DNA of 61,678 nt from Salimicrobium flavidum (GTDB lineage: Bacteria > Bacillota > Bacilli > Bacillales > Halobacillaceae). The DNA lies in assembly GCF_900156645.1 (NCBI RefSeq), contig NZ_FTOC01000011.1, positions 1 to 61,678 on the forward strand. The letters run 5' to 3'. The notes beneath the pieces are model-generated. The model did no database searches. It had not been told where the DNA came from and worked only from the letters and a program-made list of their open reading frames with translations. Shown here piece after piece: positions 60,644 through 61,678 of this stretch (the first letter of the stretch is position 1; each line of letters begins with the position of its first letter). Both the position numbers and the translations under genes were made by a program.

Positions 60644-61472
60644 GAGAGAATTCCCACCCATCGAGCAAAGGATCCACATCTTCTGGTAACGGAGGATAAA
60701 CAGTCGGATGAAGAATACTTGCCACTTTGACCAACCCAAGCAATAATCTCGGAGACGGCCTGCAGAACAGCGGCTCCTCGAGGACATATAGCTGATCGTT
60801 TTTTATCGCTCTCATCTCTTCAGAACGTTCCCGGCTATGAATGACTTTCGTGTTCACCTTTTCGTGCTGCACGCCTACCCAGACGACGCATATGACGTCA
60901 GGATCCCTGCTCCTCACGTCCTCCCAATCCGTCTGGACGCTTGCTACCTGCTTATCTTGGAACACATTCCTGCTACCGGAGAGCTCACTGATTTCCGTCA
61001 GCCAGTTCTCGGCTCCGGGGGTGAATATCGGTTTCGGCCACCATTCCCAGTAAACCGTCTTCGTATCTGTTACCTGAGTCGACAGGCGCTGATAATGATC
61101 GAGGATGGAGACGTATTTCTCTTTAAGCTCCAGCGCTTTCTCTTTAGTCTCCGTAGCTTCTCCGACGAACACGAGACAATCTCCGACTTCCGTCAACGTC
61201 GTGGGGTTCGGCACGATGACATAGGGAATGTTCCTTTCCTCAAGCCCCTCGATGTTCTTCTCCATCCCCGGCACGGTGAGAGAAGCCAATACCAGATCCG
61301 GCCTCAATTCTTCCACCATGCCCATGTCTATGCTTAAATCAGGACCGAGTCTCGGCAAGCTCAACACTTCTTCCGGCCAATCGGAATAGTCGTCGACCCC
61401 TACCAGCGACTCTTTCAACCCGAGATAAACCGCGAGCTCCGTATTACTGGGACAAATCGATATCAGCCTCAT
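60636..61472 (-). CDS. Cobalamin-binding-type (BtuF-like) helical-backbone receptor, cytosolic
   Basis: This 278-residue protein has the BtuF/TroA-like fold: LISICPSNTELAVYLG, GVDDYSDWP, and VEELRPDLVLASLT are typical. There is no signal peptide and no lipobox cysteine, so it is not a secreted binding protein but stays inside the cell. Such cytosolic relatives occur in Bacilli; cobalamin binding is only inferred from fold. It overlaps the Cys-rich gene at its end. No BtuCD transporter is in the window. Confidence 0.8.
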   Translation of the reverse strand: MRLISICPSNTELAVYLGLKESLVGVDDYSDWPEEVLSLPRLGPDLSIDMGMVEELRPDLVLASLTVPGMEKNIEGLEERNIPYVIVPNPTTLTEVGDCLVFVGEATETKEKALELKEKYVSILDHYQRLSTQVTDTKTVYWEWWPKPIFTPGAENWLTEISELSGSRNVFQDKQVASVQTDWEDVRSRDPDVICVVWVGVQHEKVNTKVIHSRERSEEMRAIKNDQLYVLEEPLFCRPSPRLLLGLVKVASILHPTVYPPLPEDVDPLLDGWEFSHE

Positions 61473-61570
61473 TTTATCTCACCTTTCCCGGGGATACTTA
61501 CACTTTCCGTGATAAGCTTTGCCCCTTATGTATTCACAAACCCTCTTTCAATTCCAAATATTCAAATTAT

Positions 61571-61678
61571 TTAACTTAAAAAAGGTTCTCCACAATGAAA
61601 TGTGTTGATTTCTTCCTCTAACGTAGGATTCCTTTTTATTTCTAAGCTGGCGGACGACACTCCATACGGATCCGTAGG
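61571..61678 (-). CDS. 3' tail of the same unidentified repeated gene (partial, right end)
   Basis: On the minus strand the 36-codon tail ends in TAA (61571-61573), giving GEPFLS instead of GEPYF at the left end; the 95 bases before are identical. The gene enters from outside the window. Confidence 0.35.
   Translation of the reverse strand, partial: PTDPYGVSSASLEIKRNPTLEEEINTFHCGEPFLS
61584..61678. repeat. Right copy of the 95-bp terminal inverted repeat
   Basis: Exact reverse complement of 1-95. The flanking sequences then differ completely, consistent with two different insertion sites of one repeat. Confidence 0.95.

Noticed and set aside
1-61678. tRNA or rRNA genes
   Set aside because: No cloverleaf, CCA end or rRNA core motif was noticed in any gap.

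Overview
The window reads as one contig from a moderately halophilic, low-to-mid GC Bacillaceae bacterium. The evidence is Bacillus-type AGGAGG ribosome sites, tandem S-box leaders, a class III fructose-bisphosphatase, a YkvI-type protein, YefM/YoeB, an ectoine hydroxylase, and several families of Bacillaceae-style hairpin repeats between operons. I do not assign a species. Both ends carry the same 95-bp sequence in inverted orientation, each reading as the 3' tail of one unidentified repeated gene, so the contig probably stops in two copies of a repeat.

Layout. 0-6.4 kb: contig edge, relic of an IS3-type transposase, an AbrB-Doc toxin-antitoxin pair, a NUDIX hydrolase convergent with a PLD-DEAH helicase, a peroxiredoxin-like protein and an azoreductase. 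6.5-8.3 kb: two complete SAM-I riboswitches in tandem, then a repeat, then a sodium:solute symporter that has lost its 5' end. 8.4-20 kb: a lipoprotein, small membrane proteins, a large unknown membrane protein, a MarR/ABC exporter unit, an M20 peptidase with an extra N-terminal domain, a TPR/winged-helix regulator, YefM-YoeB, EctD and an RDD protein. 19.9-24.6 kb: a three-gene NIS siderophore operon (two IucA/IucC synthetases and a PLP decarboxylase). 25.3-32 kb: quinone oxidoreductase, O-methyltransferase operon, class I aldolase, a 21-bp tandem array, SDR/TetR pair and malate:quinone oxidoreductase. 32.2-38.6 kb: a ketone-body (3-hydroxybutyrate/acetoacetate) operon behind a textbook sigma-54 promoter, with its own sigma-54 activator upstream. 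39.3-49.5 kb: a complete glycogen operon glgB-C-D-A-P plus a GH13 enzyme. 49.8-61.5 kb: DUF3307 protein, a GAF-HD-GYP/class III cyclase pair, a dehydrogenase, patatin-like lipase, diguanylate cyclase, fructose-bisphosphatase, YkvI, and a cobalamin-binding-type receptor with a small Cys-rich protein.

Functionally the metabolic genes fit a cell that stores carbon as glycogen, can run gluconeogenesis (aldolase, FBPase), burns C4 ketone acids through acetyl-CoA, and copes with salt. The more unusual observations are regulatory or structural: enhancer-like sites built into a terminator hairpin, riboswitches stranded in front of a broken transporter gene, hairpin repeats that supply a start or stop codon to neighbouring genes, and a 21-bp array that is open as a heptapeptide repeat.
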